NCBI GenBank assembly: GCA_036675505.1
Contig: JAKFEW010000150.1
Coordinates: 1 to 22,351 of the forward strand
Origin: JAKFEW01 sp036675505
Lineage (GTDB): Bacteria > Cyanobacteriota > Sericytochromatia > S15B-MN24 > JAQBPE01
Length of the DNA stretch: 22,351 nucleotides
Direction of reading: 5' to 3'
The first letter of the stretch is position 1; every line of letters starts with the position of its first letter. This document shows, one piece after another, positions 1 through 8,600 of the stretch. The notes beneath the pieces were generated by a model. That model ran no database searches, was not told the origin of the DNA, and was given only the letters and a program-made list of their open reading frames with translations. Both the position numbers and the translations under genes were made by a program.

Positions 1-94
1 ACAACGGCGCTCGTAACATCGGACTCTTGGGGGCGTGCGTAACGCGTCCCGAACACTCGCTATCTTGCCTTCTGGCGGGGTAGCAGGGTGAATG

Positions 95-115
95 CCCCCG
101 GATTTATCCGTGGGG
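95..115. terminator. Hairpin downstream of the HRDC gene, possible terminator
   Basis: A run of C followed by CGGA pairs with TCCG and a run of G around a TTTA loop, with one bulged T. It lies just beyond the stop codon of the minus-strand HRDC gene. There is no U-tract after it in the minus direction, so it is only a candidate terminator. Nothing else was recognised in bases 1-119. Confidence 0.3.
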
Positions 116-119
116 AAGC

Positions 120-548
120 TTACGCATCCGTCGCCACCCCTTCCGCGAGCCCCACCCACAGCGCCGGCCCGCCGCCGCGTGGCCGCGCCGTCAGCGAGCC
201 CGGCGCATCCGGTGCCACCTCGTAGTCCGCCGCGACCAGCAGCGCGGTCACCCGCGCCAGCGCGTCGTCGGGCGGCAGCCCCGTGCACGGCGACTGCACG
301 ACCGCGAGCAGGGCCGGCCCGTAGGCCGTGGCCTTCGCCTCGCCGATCCCGCGGATGTCGCGCAGGTCCGCGAGCGTCGCCGGGCGCCACCGGGCGATCT
401 CCGCCATGGTGCGGTTGTGCAGTACCAGGTAGGGCGGCACCCCGCGCATGGCGGCGAGCCGGCGGCGCCAGGTGCGCAGGGCCTCGTAGAGGGGCAGGTC
501 GGCGGGCTCGAGCGGCGAGGGCTCGGGCAGCGGCTTGGGCACGGACAT
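120..548 (-). CDS. Small HRDC-domain protein
   Basis: A 142-residue protein with one recognisable domain, an HRDC fold at about residues 18-85. It shows the typical pattern LYEALRTWRRRLA, then VPPYLVLHNRTM, then DLRDIRGIGEAKATAYG. HRDC domains normally sit at the C terminus of RecQ helicases and RNase D and help bind nucleic acid. Here the domain stands alone with no helicase or nuclease. The ATG at 548 was chosen because a strong GAAAGGAGG ribosome site (555-563) precedes it by six bases; the open frame extends further upstream without such a site. The gene is monocistronic on the minus strand. The RecQ-like helicase at 9.7 kb lacks an HRDC domain, so this protein might supply it in trans; that is inference only. 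The last 50 residues are unrecognised. Confidence 0.8.
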   Translation of the reverse strand: MSVPKPLPEPSPLEPADLPLYEALRTWRRRLAAMRGVPPYLVLHNRTMAEIARWRPATLADLRDIRGIGEAKATAYGPALLAVVQSPCTGLPPDDALARVTALLVAADYEVAPDAPGSLTARPRGGGPALWVGLAEGVATDA

Positions 549-554
549 GGGGAT

Positions 555-563
555 CCTCCTTTC
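555..563 (-). promoter_or_regulatory. Ribosome binding site fixing the HRDC start
   Basis: On the minus strand GAAAGGAGG lies six bases before the ATG at 548. It decides between this start and an upstream in-frame start at 611. Immediately upstream is the small palindrome AGGGATTCCCT, which could affect initiation. Confidence 0.7.
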
Positions 564-745
564 AGGGAATCCCTTGATACCGCGGGGTTGCGCCGTGCCG
601 AAACGTTTCATCGCGGGTTAGCGGGCTGAAAGTAGGAGACCCCGATCACGACGCGGTGGAGCGCAGCCGACGGTTCAGCCTGCGCCAAGCCCATCGTGCC
701 CATCGGGCCTACCTCGGCCCGCGTAACGGGATTACCTGGCGAGCT

Positions 746-1063
746 TCATGGATGTTCGACCAACTGCTCGCGAATCGCGGTAAATCGGCTGATCATTTGA
801 TCCGTGAGCTTGCGGGCCGTTTCCACGTCGTGATGCTCGACGGCCGCGGAAAGGCGCTCGATGACTTCTGTTGCGGAGACAGGGCCGCCCCTCAGCATGT
901 CAACGATGCGCTGCTCTCTTTCCGTGAGCACGGGCGCCCGCGGCACTCGCTGACGGCCCGGCGTGGGCGTCGCGGATATCGCGCCGGCGGCCCACAGCCG
1001 TTCATCTTCTGCGATGATCTCGTCCGCGCGGGCTGCCTCGTCCGGGCTCAATTCGAAGGTCAT
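746..1063 (-). CDS. Hypothetical protein, second gene of an overlapping pair
   Basis: A 105-residue acidic, helical protein that I do not recognise. It begins MTFELSPDEAARAD and has a central Pro/Arg-rich stretch, then a segment (LTEREQRIVDMLRGGPVSATEVIERL) that reads like a winged-helix or MarR-type helix-turn-helix. The C terminus is amphipathic helix. The ATG at 1063 overlaps the stop codon of the upstream gene (ATGA), so it is probably translated by coupling; a frame start five codons upstream is less likely. The tight overlap of two roughly 100-residue genes resembles toxin-antitoxin modules, but no diagnostic motif supports that. Confidence 0.6.
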   Translation of the reverse strand: MTFELSPDEAARADEIIAEDERLWAAGAISATPTPGRQRVPRAPVLTEREQRIVDMLRGGPVSATEVIERLSAAVEHHDVETARKLTDQMISRFTAIREQLVEHP

Positions 1064-1332
1064 TCTTCGTCGCTCCACGCGGCTCCCCAGGGCCTACACG
1101 ATACGATCATAACCACGCCGGCAGCTTCGTCAATCCAGTACCAATGAAGCCAATGTGTGCTTCCCTCGGAGCGCCACAGGACTCGGCCATCTGTTTGGGT
1201 CCGCAAAAGGAACCCGGCGTCCTCTATGAACGTTCGGATCGCGTCGTCGGGACTCGCGCCGTGGCTGATGAAGATGTGGAGTTCGGCCGGAAACTCTGCG
1301 TCGTATTTGAAAACGAACCTATCCCCCCACAA
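1060..1332 (-). CDS. Hypothetical small protein, first gene of an overlapping pair
   Basis: A 90-residue protein of unknown family. It alternates hydrophobic and charged residues in a beta-rich pattern and is unusually rich in Trp and His near the end (THWLHWYWIDEAAGVVMIVSC), which suggests a compact alpha/beta fold. The only start between the in-frame stop at 1357-1359 and the body is TTG at 1332, and no Shine-Dalgarno sequence precedes it. A TAAAAT box lies close upstream, so the message could be nearly leaderless. Its stop overlaps the ATG of the next gene by four bases. It could be the toxin half of a toxin-antitoxin pair, but this is speculative. Confidence 0.5.
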   Translation of the reverse strand: MWGDRFVFKYDAEFPAELHIFISHGASPDDAIRTFIEDAGFLLRTQTDGRVLWRSEGSTHWLHWYWIDEAAGVVMIVSCRPWGAAWSDEE

Positions 1333-1466
1333 TTGAACGTGGATTTTACGAAGATTTCACGAACCCTTTGCAAGCCGCAAACGCGTAAACGACCCCCGAA
1401 GGGTAAGTTAAGACTACGTGAAGGCGCCGTGCGGGTTTCCCGCCGCCGGCGAATGGAGGGATCGAG

Positions 1467-2795
1467 ATGTTCGCGAACGGCTGCACCCGCATCGCCACGA
1501 TCGTCGCCGCCCTGGTGCTCGTCACCGGCTGCGGCCGGACCGGCTTCGCCACGGCGCCCGTGCGCGCGGGCCAGGACCCCGCGACCCAGCTCGCGATCGC
1601 CGCCGCCGTCGGCCGCGGCCTGCCCGGCCTCTCCGAAGCCGCGGGCCCCCGCCCCGGCGAGGCCCTGCTCGCGCCAGCCCAGCCGCTGCGCCCGGCGCCC
1701 GGCGCGACCCGGGGCAACGAGGCCGTGCTCGCGGTCGGCACCGCCGAGACCTTCCCGGCCGTGAAGGCCTTCATCACGGGCGCCCAGCGCACGCTCTGGA
1801 TCGAGATGTTCGAGTTCGGCGGCACCTACGGCAAGCAGCTCGTGCCGCTGCTCATCGCGCGCGCCAAGGCCGGCGTGCAGGTGAAGCTGCTGCTCGACCA
1901 GACCGGCAGCGGCAGCGAAGGCAAGGGCGTCAAGCCTTACATCAACGACCTGCGCCAGGCCGGCATCGACCTGCGCTTCTACCCCTCGAAGCTGCGCAAG
2001 AGCGGCCTGCTGTGGCGCTTCAACATCACCCACCGCAAGCTGCTGCTCGCCGACGAGTCGCTCGCGATGGCGGGCGGCACCAACTTCGGCACCACCTTCG
2101 AATCGACCACCCACGACCTGATGGTGCGCTGGCGCGGTCCTGTCGTGGCCGACCTCTACCAGGAGTTCGCCACCGAGTGGCGCACGATCGGCGGCGACCA
2201 GCTGCCCGTGCCACAGGCCCCCGCGCCGGCGGGCGACGTGGACGCCCAGGTCGCCGTCACCAGCGTGCCCGAAGGCCGCTTCGAGATCCGCGACGCCGTC
2301 TTCAAGGCGATCGACGGCGCGCAGCGCGAGGTGCTGGTCGAGCAGCAGTACATCTGGGACGACGACCTCGAGAAGCACCTGCTGGGCGCCGTGAAGCGCG
2401 GCGTGAAGGTGCGCGTGATGACGCCCGGCGGCACCAAGGAGCAGCCGGTGCTGCGCGCGCTCAACCATGAATCGCTCAAGCGCCTCGCCGCCGCCGGCGC
2501 CGAGGTGCGCGAGTACCTCGACCCCGAGACCCCGGTGGCCCACCTGCACGTGAAGTACTTCGCTGTCGACGACCGCTGGGTCGCGACAGGCTCCGCGAAC
2601 GGCGACGCCCGCAGCCTGCTCGACCACCAGGAGCTCGACGTGTTCTCCACCTCGCCGAGCTTCGTGAAGACCGTGCGCGATCGCCTCTTCGAGCGCGACT
2701 GGGCCCGCGCCGGCGCGCCCTTCGTCTACAAGCCCGTGCCCTGGTACAAGCGCCCGCTGCGCAGCCTGCTCGAGCTCGTCGACTACCTCTTCTAG
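1467..2795 (+). CDS. Phospholipase D-like lipoprotein
   Basis: A 442-residue exported lipoprotein. The N terminus has a basic start, a hydrophobic core and the lipobox LVTGC, with the lipidated Cys at residue 22. A low-complexity Ala/Pro linker runs to about residue 80. Two phospholipase D domains follow, each with an HKD motif: His189-Lys191-Asp196 in THRKLLLADES, and His361-Lys363-Asp368 in HLHVKYFAVDD followed by GSANGD. In this superfamily the two His residues form one active site that hydrolyses or transfers phosphodiester groups, as in cardiolipin synthase, PLD and some nucleases. The substrate cannot be assigned; phospholipid at the cell envelope is the simplest guess. The ATG is preceded by GGAGGG at good spacing. 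It is the first gene of a likely three-gene operon, five bases ahead of the ADP-ribosylglycohydrolase gene. Confidence 0.88.
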   Translation: MFANGCTRIATIVAALVLVTGCGRTGFATAPVRAGQDPATQLAIAAAVGRGLPGLSEAAGPRPGEALLAPAQPLRPAPGATRGNEAVLAVGTAETFPAVKAFITGAQRTLWIEMFEFGGTYGKQLVPLLIARAKAGVQVKLLLDQTGSGSEGKGVKPYINDLRQAGIDLRFYPSKLRKSGLLWRFNITHRKLLLADESLAMAGGTNFGTTFESTTHDLMVRWRGPVVADLYQEFATEWRTIGGDQLPVPQAPAPAGDVDAQVAVTSVPEGRFEIRDAVFKAIDGAQREVLVEQQYIWDDDLEKHLLGAVKRGVKVRVMTPGGTKEQPVLRALNHESLKRLAAAGAEVREYLDPETPVAHLHVKYFAVDDRWVATGSANGDARSLLDHQELDVFSTSPSFVKTVRDRLFERDWARAGAPFVYKPVPWYKRPLRSLLELVDYLF

Positions 2796-2800
2796 CGCGC

Positions 2801-3736
2801 ATGGACCTCACCGCCCGCTACCGCGGCGCCCTGCTCGGCCTGGCTGCTGGCGACGCCGTCGGCACCACGGTGGAGTTCTCACCGCCGGGCAGCTTCGCGC
2901 CGCTCACGGACATGGTGGGCGGCGGCCCGTTCAGGCTGCCGGCGGGCGCCTGGACCGACGACACCAGCATGGCGCTCTGCCTGGGCGAGAGCCTGCTGGC
3001 CGTGCGCGGCTTCGACCCGACCGACCAGCTCGATCGCTACGTGCGCTGGTGGCGCGACGGCCACCGCAGCAGCACGGGCAGCTGCTTCGACATCGGCGGC
3101 ACGGTGCGCGAGGCGCTCGCGACCTACCTCCGCACGGGCGACCCTCTGACCGCGGGGGCCTCGCACGCGCGCGCGGCGGGCAACGGCACGATCATGCGCC
3201 TCGCGCCCGTGCCGCTCGCCTACCGGCGCGATCCGCGCGCGGCGATCCGCTACGCGGGCGAGAGCGCGGCCACGACCCACCGGCACGCCGAGGCGATCGA
3301 CGGCGCGCGCTACCTGGCCGGGCTGATCCTCGGCGCGCTGGCCGGCGAGCCGAAAGCCGCCCTGCTCGCGCCGCGCTACGCGCCGTACCCGGGCTGCTGG
3401 GACCAAGCCCCGCTCGCGCCCGCGATCGACGCGGTGGCGGCCGGCTCGTTCAAGGCGAAGGCGCCGCCCGCGATCCGCGGCACGGGCTACGTGGTGGACT
3501 CGCTCGAGGCCGCGCTGTGGGCCTTCGCGACCACCGACGGCTTCGCGGCCGGGACGCTCGCCGCGGCGAACCTGGGCGACGACGCGGACACCACGGCGGC
3601 CGTATTCGGCCAGCTGGCGGGCGCGTTCTACGGCGAGGACGGCATCCCGGCGGGCTGGCTCGCGAAGCTGGTGGATCGCGCAGGCATCGCGCAGATGGCC
3701 GACGAGCTGGCGGCGCTCGCGGAGGCGTTGGCGTAA
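2801..3736 (+). CDS. ADP-ribosylglycohydrolase family protein
   Basis: A 311-residue protein matching the ADP-ribosyl-hydrolase (DraG/ARH) family along its full length. It opens with RYRGALLGLAAGDAVG. The metal-binding Thr52-Asp53-Asp54 lies in WTDDTSMAL, GNGTIMRLAP is mid-protein, and the second metal site GDDADTTAA is at residues 259-267. The family uses a binuclear Mg or Mn centre to remove ADP-ribose from modified arginine or from small ADP-ribosylated substrates in the cytoplasm. All expected acidic residues are visible, so the enzyme should be active. No ADP-ribosyltransferase partner was seen in the window. Only five bases separate it from the PLD gene and there is no clear ribosome site, so coupled translation is likely. 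Confidence 0.9.
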   Translation: MDLTARYRGALLGLAAGDAVGTTVEFSPPGSFAPLTDMVGGGPFRLPAGAWTDDTSMALCLGESLLAVRGFDPTDQLDRYVRWWRDGHRSSTGSCFDIGGTVREALATYLRTGDPLTAGASHARAAGNGTIMRLAPVPLAYRRDPRAAIRYAGESAATTHRHAEAIDGARYLAGLILGALAGEPKAALLAPRYAPYPGCWDQAPLAPAIDAVAAGSFKAKAPPAIRGTGYVVDSLEAALWAFATTDGFAAGTLAAANLGDDADTTAAVFGQLAGAFYGEDGIPAGWLAKLVDRAGIAQMADELAALAEALA

Positions 3737-3804
3737 AAGTCGCCTTCACGCCTGTTCGCCCGACCGCACGCCGCGAGGATCATGGGCCCTGGAGGGGAGG
3801 GGCC

Positions 3805-4986
3805 ATGGCCGATCGTGATTCAGCGAGCCCGGACGCCACCACCGAGCGCCAGTTCGCCGTCCTGCGCGCGATCGCCGCCGACCCCGGCCTCGGCCCCGAG
3901 CGGCTGCGCGATGCCGTCGAGGCCGCCACAGGCCACCGCTGGGCGCTCGCGACGCTCTACAAGGACATCGCCGCGCTCAAGGCCCATGGCCTGCTCGAGC
4001 CCGGCCGCAACCGCCAGGGCTACCACCTCGCGGGCGCGGGCTTCGCCCACGATGAGCTGCAGGTCCTGCTCAACGGCCTGCGCATCCAGGCCGAGGACCT
4101 CGCCAACCCTCAGGCCCAGGCGCTCTACGACAAGCTCCTGCGCCGCGCCGGCGTCAGCCGCCGCGAGCAGGCCTTCTACGCCCTCCCGGTCGAGGCGATC
4201 GCCAACCGCCCGGTCGTGCGCACCTTGACCGACGGCGTCAGCGACGTGATGGACCTGTTGCGCGAGCCGCTGCTGCACGGCCAGAAGGTCGGCCTCGAGA
4301 TGTGCCGCACGCCCTGGTCGCGCAAGCGCAAGGCCAGGCGTCAATTCGACCTCTACCCGCTGCAGTTCCTCTTCCACGACGTCGCCTGGTACCTGCTCGC
4401 CGAGGACGCCCGGTGCCGCGAGTTCGTGGTGCTGCGCCTCGACCGGATCCACCCGGCCCTCGCGATCCTGGACGGCCACGCGCGCGGCAGCGAGGCCCAG
4501 GCCGCGCGCCAGGCCCTCGCGCGCAGCGTGCTGCGGCACGGCTGGGGCATGGCGATGCCGGCGCACGACGCGCGTGGTCAGCTGACCACCGCCGTCGAGA
4601 CCTTCGAGCTGCGCTTCGCGCCCCACGTGGCGGGCTTCATCGCCGAGGGCGAGTTCCGCCACGCCACGCAGCGGGTGCGCCAGCTGCCGGACGGCGCGAT
4701 GAGCTTCGCGGTCGAGCTGCCGCGCGACCCTGCCGTGGTCTTCCAGTTCCGGCGCTGGATCCTCACCTGGGGCCGCTCGGTCGAGGTCGTCGCGCCGCCG
4801 TGGTTCCGCAGCCGCATGGCGGCGGAGCACACGCGGATCGTGAATGCCTACATTCGCGCCCAGGCGACCGGGCCGGGCACCGTGACCTTCGCGCCGGCCT
4901 ACCCGTCTTTCGATGAAATCGGCTCCGGCGTGCCGCCTGAATTGCCGAACTCCAGCGAGCGAGCGCCCGGGATCCCCATCGAGTGA
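3805..4986 (+). CDS. WYL-domain helix-turn-helix transcriptional regulator
   Basis: A 393-residue regulator. Residues of about 12-75 form a winged helix (LRAIAADPGLGPERLRDAVEAATG, then TLYKDIAALKAHGLL and GYHL). The central WYL domain has the signature Trp195-Tyr196-Leu197 in DVAWYLLAEDAR, then REFVVLRLDRI. The last ~130 residues match the C-terminal extension common in this family. WYL domains bind nucleic acid or nucleotide ligands and control, among others, defence and DNA-damage genes. The start is fixed by the strong GGAGGGGAGGGG just before the ATG; the frame is open far upstream but there it is only a shadow of the preceding gene. It lies 68 bases after the ADP-ribosylglycohydrolase gene and may regulate this operon; its target is not visible. 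Confidence 0.88.
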   Translation: MADRDSASPDATTERQFAVLRAIAADPGLGPERLRDAVEAATGHRWALATLYKDIAALKAHGLLEPGRNRQGYHLAGAGFAHDELQVLLNGLRIQAEDLANPQAQALYDKLLRRAGVSRREQAFYALPVEAIANRPVVRTLTDGVSDVMDLLREPLLHGQKVGLEMCRTPWSRKRKARRQFDLYPLQFLFHDVAWYLLAEDARCREFVVLRLDRIHPALAILDGHARGSEAQAARQALARSVLRHGWGMAMPAHDARGQLTTAVETFELRFAPHVAGFIAEGEFRHATQRVRQLPDGAMSFAVELPRDPAVVFQFRRWILTWGRSVEVVAPPWFRSRMAAEHTRIVNAYIRAQATGPGTVTFAPAYPSFDEIGSGVPPELPNSSERAPGIPIE

Positions 4987-5057
4987 GTGGGATCGCGCGT
5001 CGGGATGGAGTAGAAAACCTAGGTGTTGGGCGTCCCACCCGTCATGCTGGGAGTAGT

Positions 5058-5072
5058 GAGGGTGAAACCCTC
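5058..5072. repeat. Short perfect inverted repeat between regulator and zinc-ribbon gene
   Basis: GAGGGT and ACCCTC are separated by GAA, 70 bases after the WYL gene stop and 26 bases before the next ATG. It could be a weak terminator or an operator. There is no T-run after it, so a terminator role is not well supported. Confidence 0.3.
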
Positions 5073-5097
5073 GATTGATCGGCATCACCAGGGACGC

Positions 5098-5607
5098 ATG
5101 GGACATAAAGGGAAGCACAAACCGGACGGGGACGGCTGGCTCACCGCCAGGGCGGGCGCGCGCTTGCGGCCCGAGGAAGACGGCGCCTGGCGGATCGTCG
5201 ACGCGCTGGGCCTGGTGCATGCCGCGAACGGCGGCCCGGCGCAATCCGCGCTCGGGCTGCTCAGCATCTGGCGCGGCTCCGACGTGCTGGGGCTCGACTA
5301 CGGCACCGACGCCGAGGACCCGACCGCCGGCATCCGCTTCCTGGTCACCCCCGAGGCCGTCGAGTTCCGGCTGCCGGTGGTGAACTGGGAGGGCGAGCAG
5401 CCGATCGTGACGAGCTTCCTGTGGCAGCGGCTGGAGTGGAAGCACCTGGATCGCGAGGGGCTCGCGGACCTGACGCGGCGGGCGCTGGCGTCGGGCCGGC
5501 CCGTGCGCAAGACCTGCTCGGGCTGCGGCAAGCGCGTGGCGCTGGGGCGGTACCGGCTGCAGGCCTCGCGGGTGGTTTGCTTCGGGTGTGCGGCGGAGGA
5601 GGCGTAG
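5098..5607 (+). CDS. Hypothetical protein with C-terminal zinc ribbon
   Basis: A 169-residue protein not assigned to a family. The N terminus is basic and Gly-rich (MGHKGKHKPDGDG). The middle is beta-rich with several Trp residues. The last 30 residues form a clear four-cysteine zinc site: Cys140-x2-Cys143 and Cys161-x2-Cys164, with 17 residues between the pairs. Such ribbons usually bind nucleic acid or proteins. The ATG at 5098 is preceded closely by AGGGA; an upstream in-frame start at 5023 would add an unconvincing 25 residues. The gene converges on the large helicase gene with nine bases between their ends. No partner or pathway can be assigned. Confidence 0.65.
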   Translation: MGHKGKHKPDGDGWLTARAGARLRPEEDGAWRIVDALGLVHAANGGPAQSALGLLSIWRGSDVLGLDYGTDAEDPTAGIRFLVTPEAVEFRLPVVNWEGEQPIVTSFLWQRLEWKHLDREGLADLTRRALASGRPVRKTCSGCGKRVALGRYRLQASRVVCFGCAAEEA

Positions 5608-5616
5608 CGCGGAGGC

Positions 5617-8600
5617 TCACGAGGCCAACAAGGCATACGCCGTCAGCCAGCGCCCGGGGATCGCGCTTTCCAGCTCCCAGGTGATGTTCATCGGCTTCGA
5701 GCCGGTGTGGCCCGCGTAGCGCACCGGCCCCAGGTAGGTGTACACGTCGTTCACGGTCTCGCGCACGAACAGCAGGTACTTCCAGCCGTTCGCCGCCTGC
5801 GCGACGTAGCGCCGGCCGCTGGGGCTCGTGGGGCTCACGAGGCTCTGGGTCTGCCAGTGGAAGCGCGTCTCCCCGATCGCGTAGTCGTGGTAGCTCGTGG
5901 TCGGTGAGAACCGCTTCTCCCCCTTGTCGAGGGTCACGAACAACAGCTCCGTCTGCTCGGCTTCCAGGCGCACCACGCCCTCGCGCGAATCCGGCTTGGC
6001 TTCCTCGTTCCAGCGCCCCAGCGCTGTCAGCACCTCGCGCCGGCCGTAGCGGGCATGGACCGTGAGCGCGCCGCCCGCGTCGCCTCCGCGCACGAAGGCC
6101 TCGTCCAGCAGCACGGCGACCAGCGCGCGGAGATCCGCGACGATGGCGGGATGAGCCGCGAGGAGCGCTGCGAAAGACTCGACCGTGTACCGGCGGTCGC
6201 GCTCATGGAACAGCTGATACGCGAGCATCAGCACCCAGCGCCGCTCGGTCTCGCTCAGCCCCTGAACCGGCAGCGCAGCGAGCCAGCCTGTGTAGAAAGC
6301 CAGGCGCGCGGGCTCGTCGAGGTGCAGCAGCTGCCTCAGCTTCGGCGCCAACAAGGCCTCCTCGGGTCCGGCCGGCGGCACCGGCCGGCCGCCCGCCCGC
6401 CGAATCGCGGCCCAGCTCGTGCGGCTATCGAAGACCTGGTCGAGCGTTCGCCCGGTCGCTGCGAGGAAATCGCCGAGCGCGATCGCCTCGCCTTCTAGCG
6501 CCCGCAGCTCCTCCGCCAGCCGCCCCAGCCCGCCGCGCAGGCTGCGTCGCAGGCTCGCGAGCACCTGTTCGCGCGCCACCCGATCGAGGGCGAGGTGGCA
6601 GCCCGTCGGCAAGAGCGGGAAACCCGCCTCCACCGCGTCGCGCAGCGCGGCCCGCGGCAAGCCCGTCACCGCCGCCAGCATGCCATCGAAGCGGAAGTCC
6701 TCGCGGTGCTGGCCGATGAAGTCGAGCACCAGGCAGGCCGTCTTGCCCTCGCAGAGCCGCAGGCCGCGTCCCAGCTGCTGCAGGAACAGGCTCGCGCTGG
6801 CCGTCGGCCGCAGCATCAGCAAGGTGTCCACGAACGGCAAGTCGACGCCCTCGTTGTAGAGGTCGCAGGTGAAAATCACGTTCACGCCGCGCCGCTCGAG
6901 CTTGCCGCGCGCCTGGTCGCGCAGGTCGTCGGGGGTATCGCCATGGATGGCGATCGCCGGAATCCCCAGCGACGTGAACTTCCGCGCCATGAACTCGGCG
7001 TGGGCCACGCTGACGCAGAAGCCGAGCGCGCGCATATGCAGCGGCTCGCCGACGCGTAGCGCCGTCTGTGCGGCCACGAGCTCCGCGCGGCGATCGTCGC
7101 CGGTGTACAGCTTGTCGAGGTCGTCGCTGCGGTACCCGCCGCGCGCCCAGCGCACGCCGCGCAGGTCCACGTTGTCGCTGACCCCGTAATACTCGAAGGG
7201 CGACAGCAGCTGGCGCTCCAGCGCGTGCCACAGCCGCAGCTCCGCCGCGATGCGCCCGTCGAAGTCGGGCAGCAGCGGCCGGCCGTCGCTGCGGTCGGGG
7301 GTGGCCGTCAGCCCCACCAGGATCGTGGGCTTCACGTGCGCGATCACCGCCTGGTAGGACGCGGCCGGCGCGTGGTGGCACTCGTCGATGACGACGTGCT
7401 GCCAGTGGTCCGCGCCGAACCGCTCCAGGAGCTTGCGGGAATTGAAGCTCTGGATCGTGGCGAAGAGGTGGTCGTGGGAGGCGGGCTCGGCGCCGCCCGC
7501 GAGCAACGTCCCGAAGGCGCCGTCGCGCAGCACGTGCCGGAACGTCGCAAGAGCTTGCGCCAGGATCTCCTCGCGGTGCGCCAGGAACAGCAGCCGCGGC
7601 CGGACGACACCTTCGCCGGCCGACCGCTGGTAATCGAACGCCGAGATGACCGTCTTGCCCGTCCCTGTCGCGGCGACCACCAGGTTGCGCATGCGCCCAT
7701 GCAGCGCGCGCTCCGCCGCCAGGCGGTCCAGGATCTCGGCCTGGAACGGGTAGGGCTTGAGCGTGAAGAACGTGCGCAACGCCGTCATGCCCCGCCGCCC
7801 GCCGCGCTCGTCCGCCAACGCCAGGTGCAGCCGGGTCGTGTCGGCCTCACTCGCCGGATCGTAGGCCTCGAACTCCGGGTCGCACCAGAGCGTTTCGAAG
7901 GTGCCGCGGAACTTCTCGATGACGGCCGGCATATCCGCCCCCGTCGCCTTGAGCATCCACTCGTGGCCCTCGAAGAGCGCGCTGGACGACAGGTTGGCGG
8001 AGCCCACGTACGCCGTGTCGAGCCCGCTCGCGCGGGAGAAGAGCCAGGCCTTGGCGTGCAGCCGCGTGCGGCGGGCGTCGTAGGAGATGCGGACGTCGAC
8101 GCCGGGCAGCTGCGCGAGCCAGGCGATCGCGGCGGCCTCGGTGTTGCCCATGTAGGTGGTAGTCAGCAGCCGCAGGGGCCGGCTGGCCGCGGACCGCGCC
8201 AGCAAGGCCTCGCGGATGGCGCGCACGCCGCCCATGGTCACGAAGCTCACCAGCGCGTCCACGCTGTCGGCCGTGGCGATCTCGCGCGCCAGCTCGTGCC
8301 CGAGCGCCGGCTCGCCCTTCGCGCGCGTCAGCAAGGTGCTCACGGAGAAGGGCAGCGCGGTCCGGGCGGGGCGCTGGCCGTCGTGCAGCGAGAGGAGCAG
8401 GCGGGGCGGTAGGGCGACCAGCTCGTCCGCCAGGGTGTCGGCGGCGCTCAGGGCTTGCAGGTGCTCGATGAGGCCGTTGGCGATCGCCACCTGGCGCGCG
8501 ACGCGCTCGGGGCCGTCGCCTTTGATTGAGGCCAGCACGCGGCCGACCTCGCGGGCCACATGGCGCGCCAGTTTCTCCGGCGCCTGTTCACCATCCAGGG

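Noticed and set aside
549..745. Possible gene between the HRDC gene and the upstream small pair
   Set aside because: Open frames here are short extensions of neighbours; only the ribosome site and a small palindrome are convincing.
1224..2627. Long minus-strand open frame opposite the PLD lipoprotein gene
   Set aside because: Its low-complexity Ala/Gly/Arg/His content is typical of antisense to a G+C-rich gene, while the plus strand has clear HKD motifs and a lipobox.
3820..5445. Long minus-strand open frame opposite the WYL regulator
   Set aside because: It covers the ends of two well-supported plus-strand genes and has shadow-type composition.
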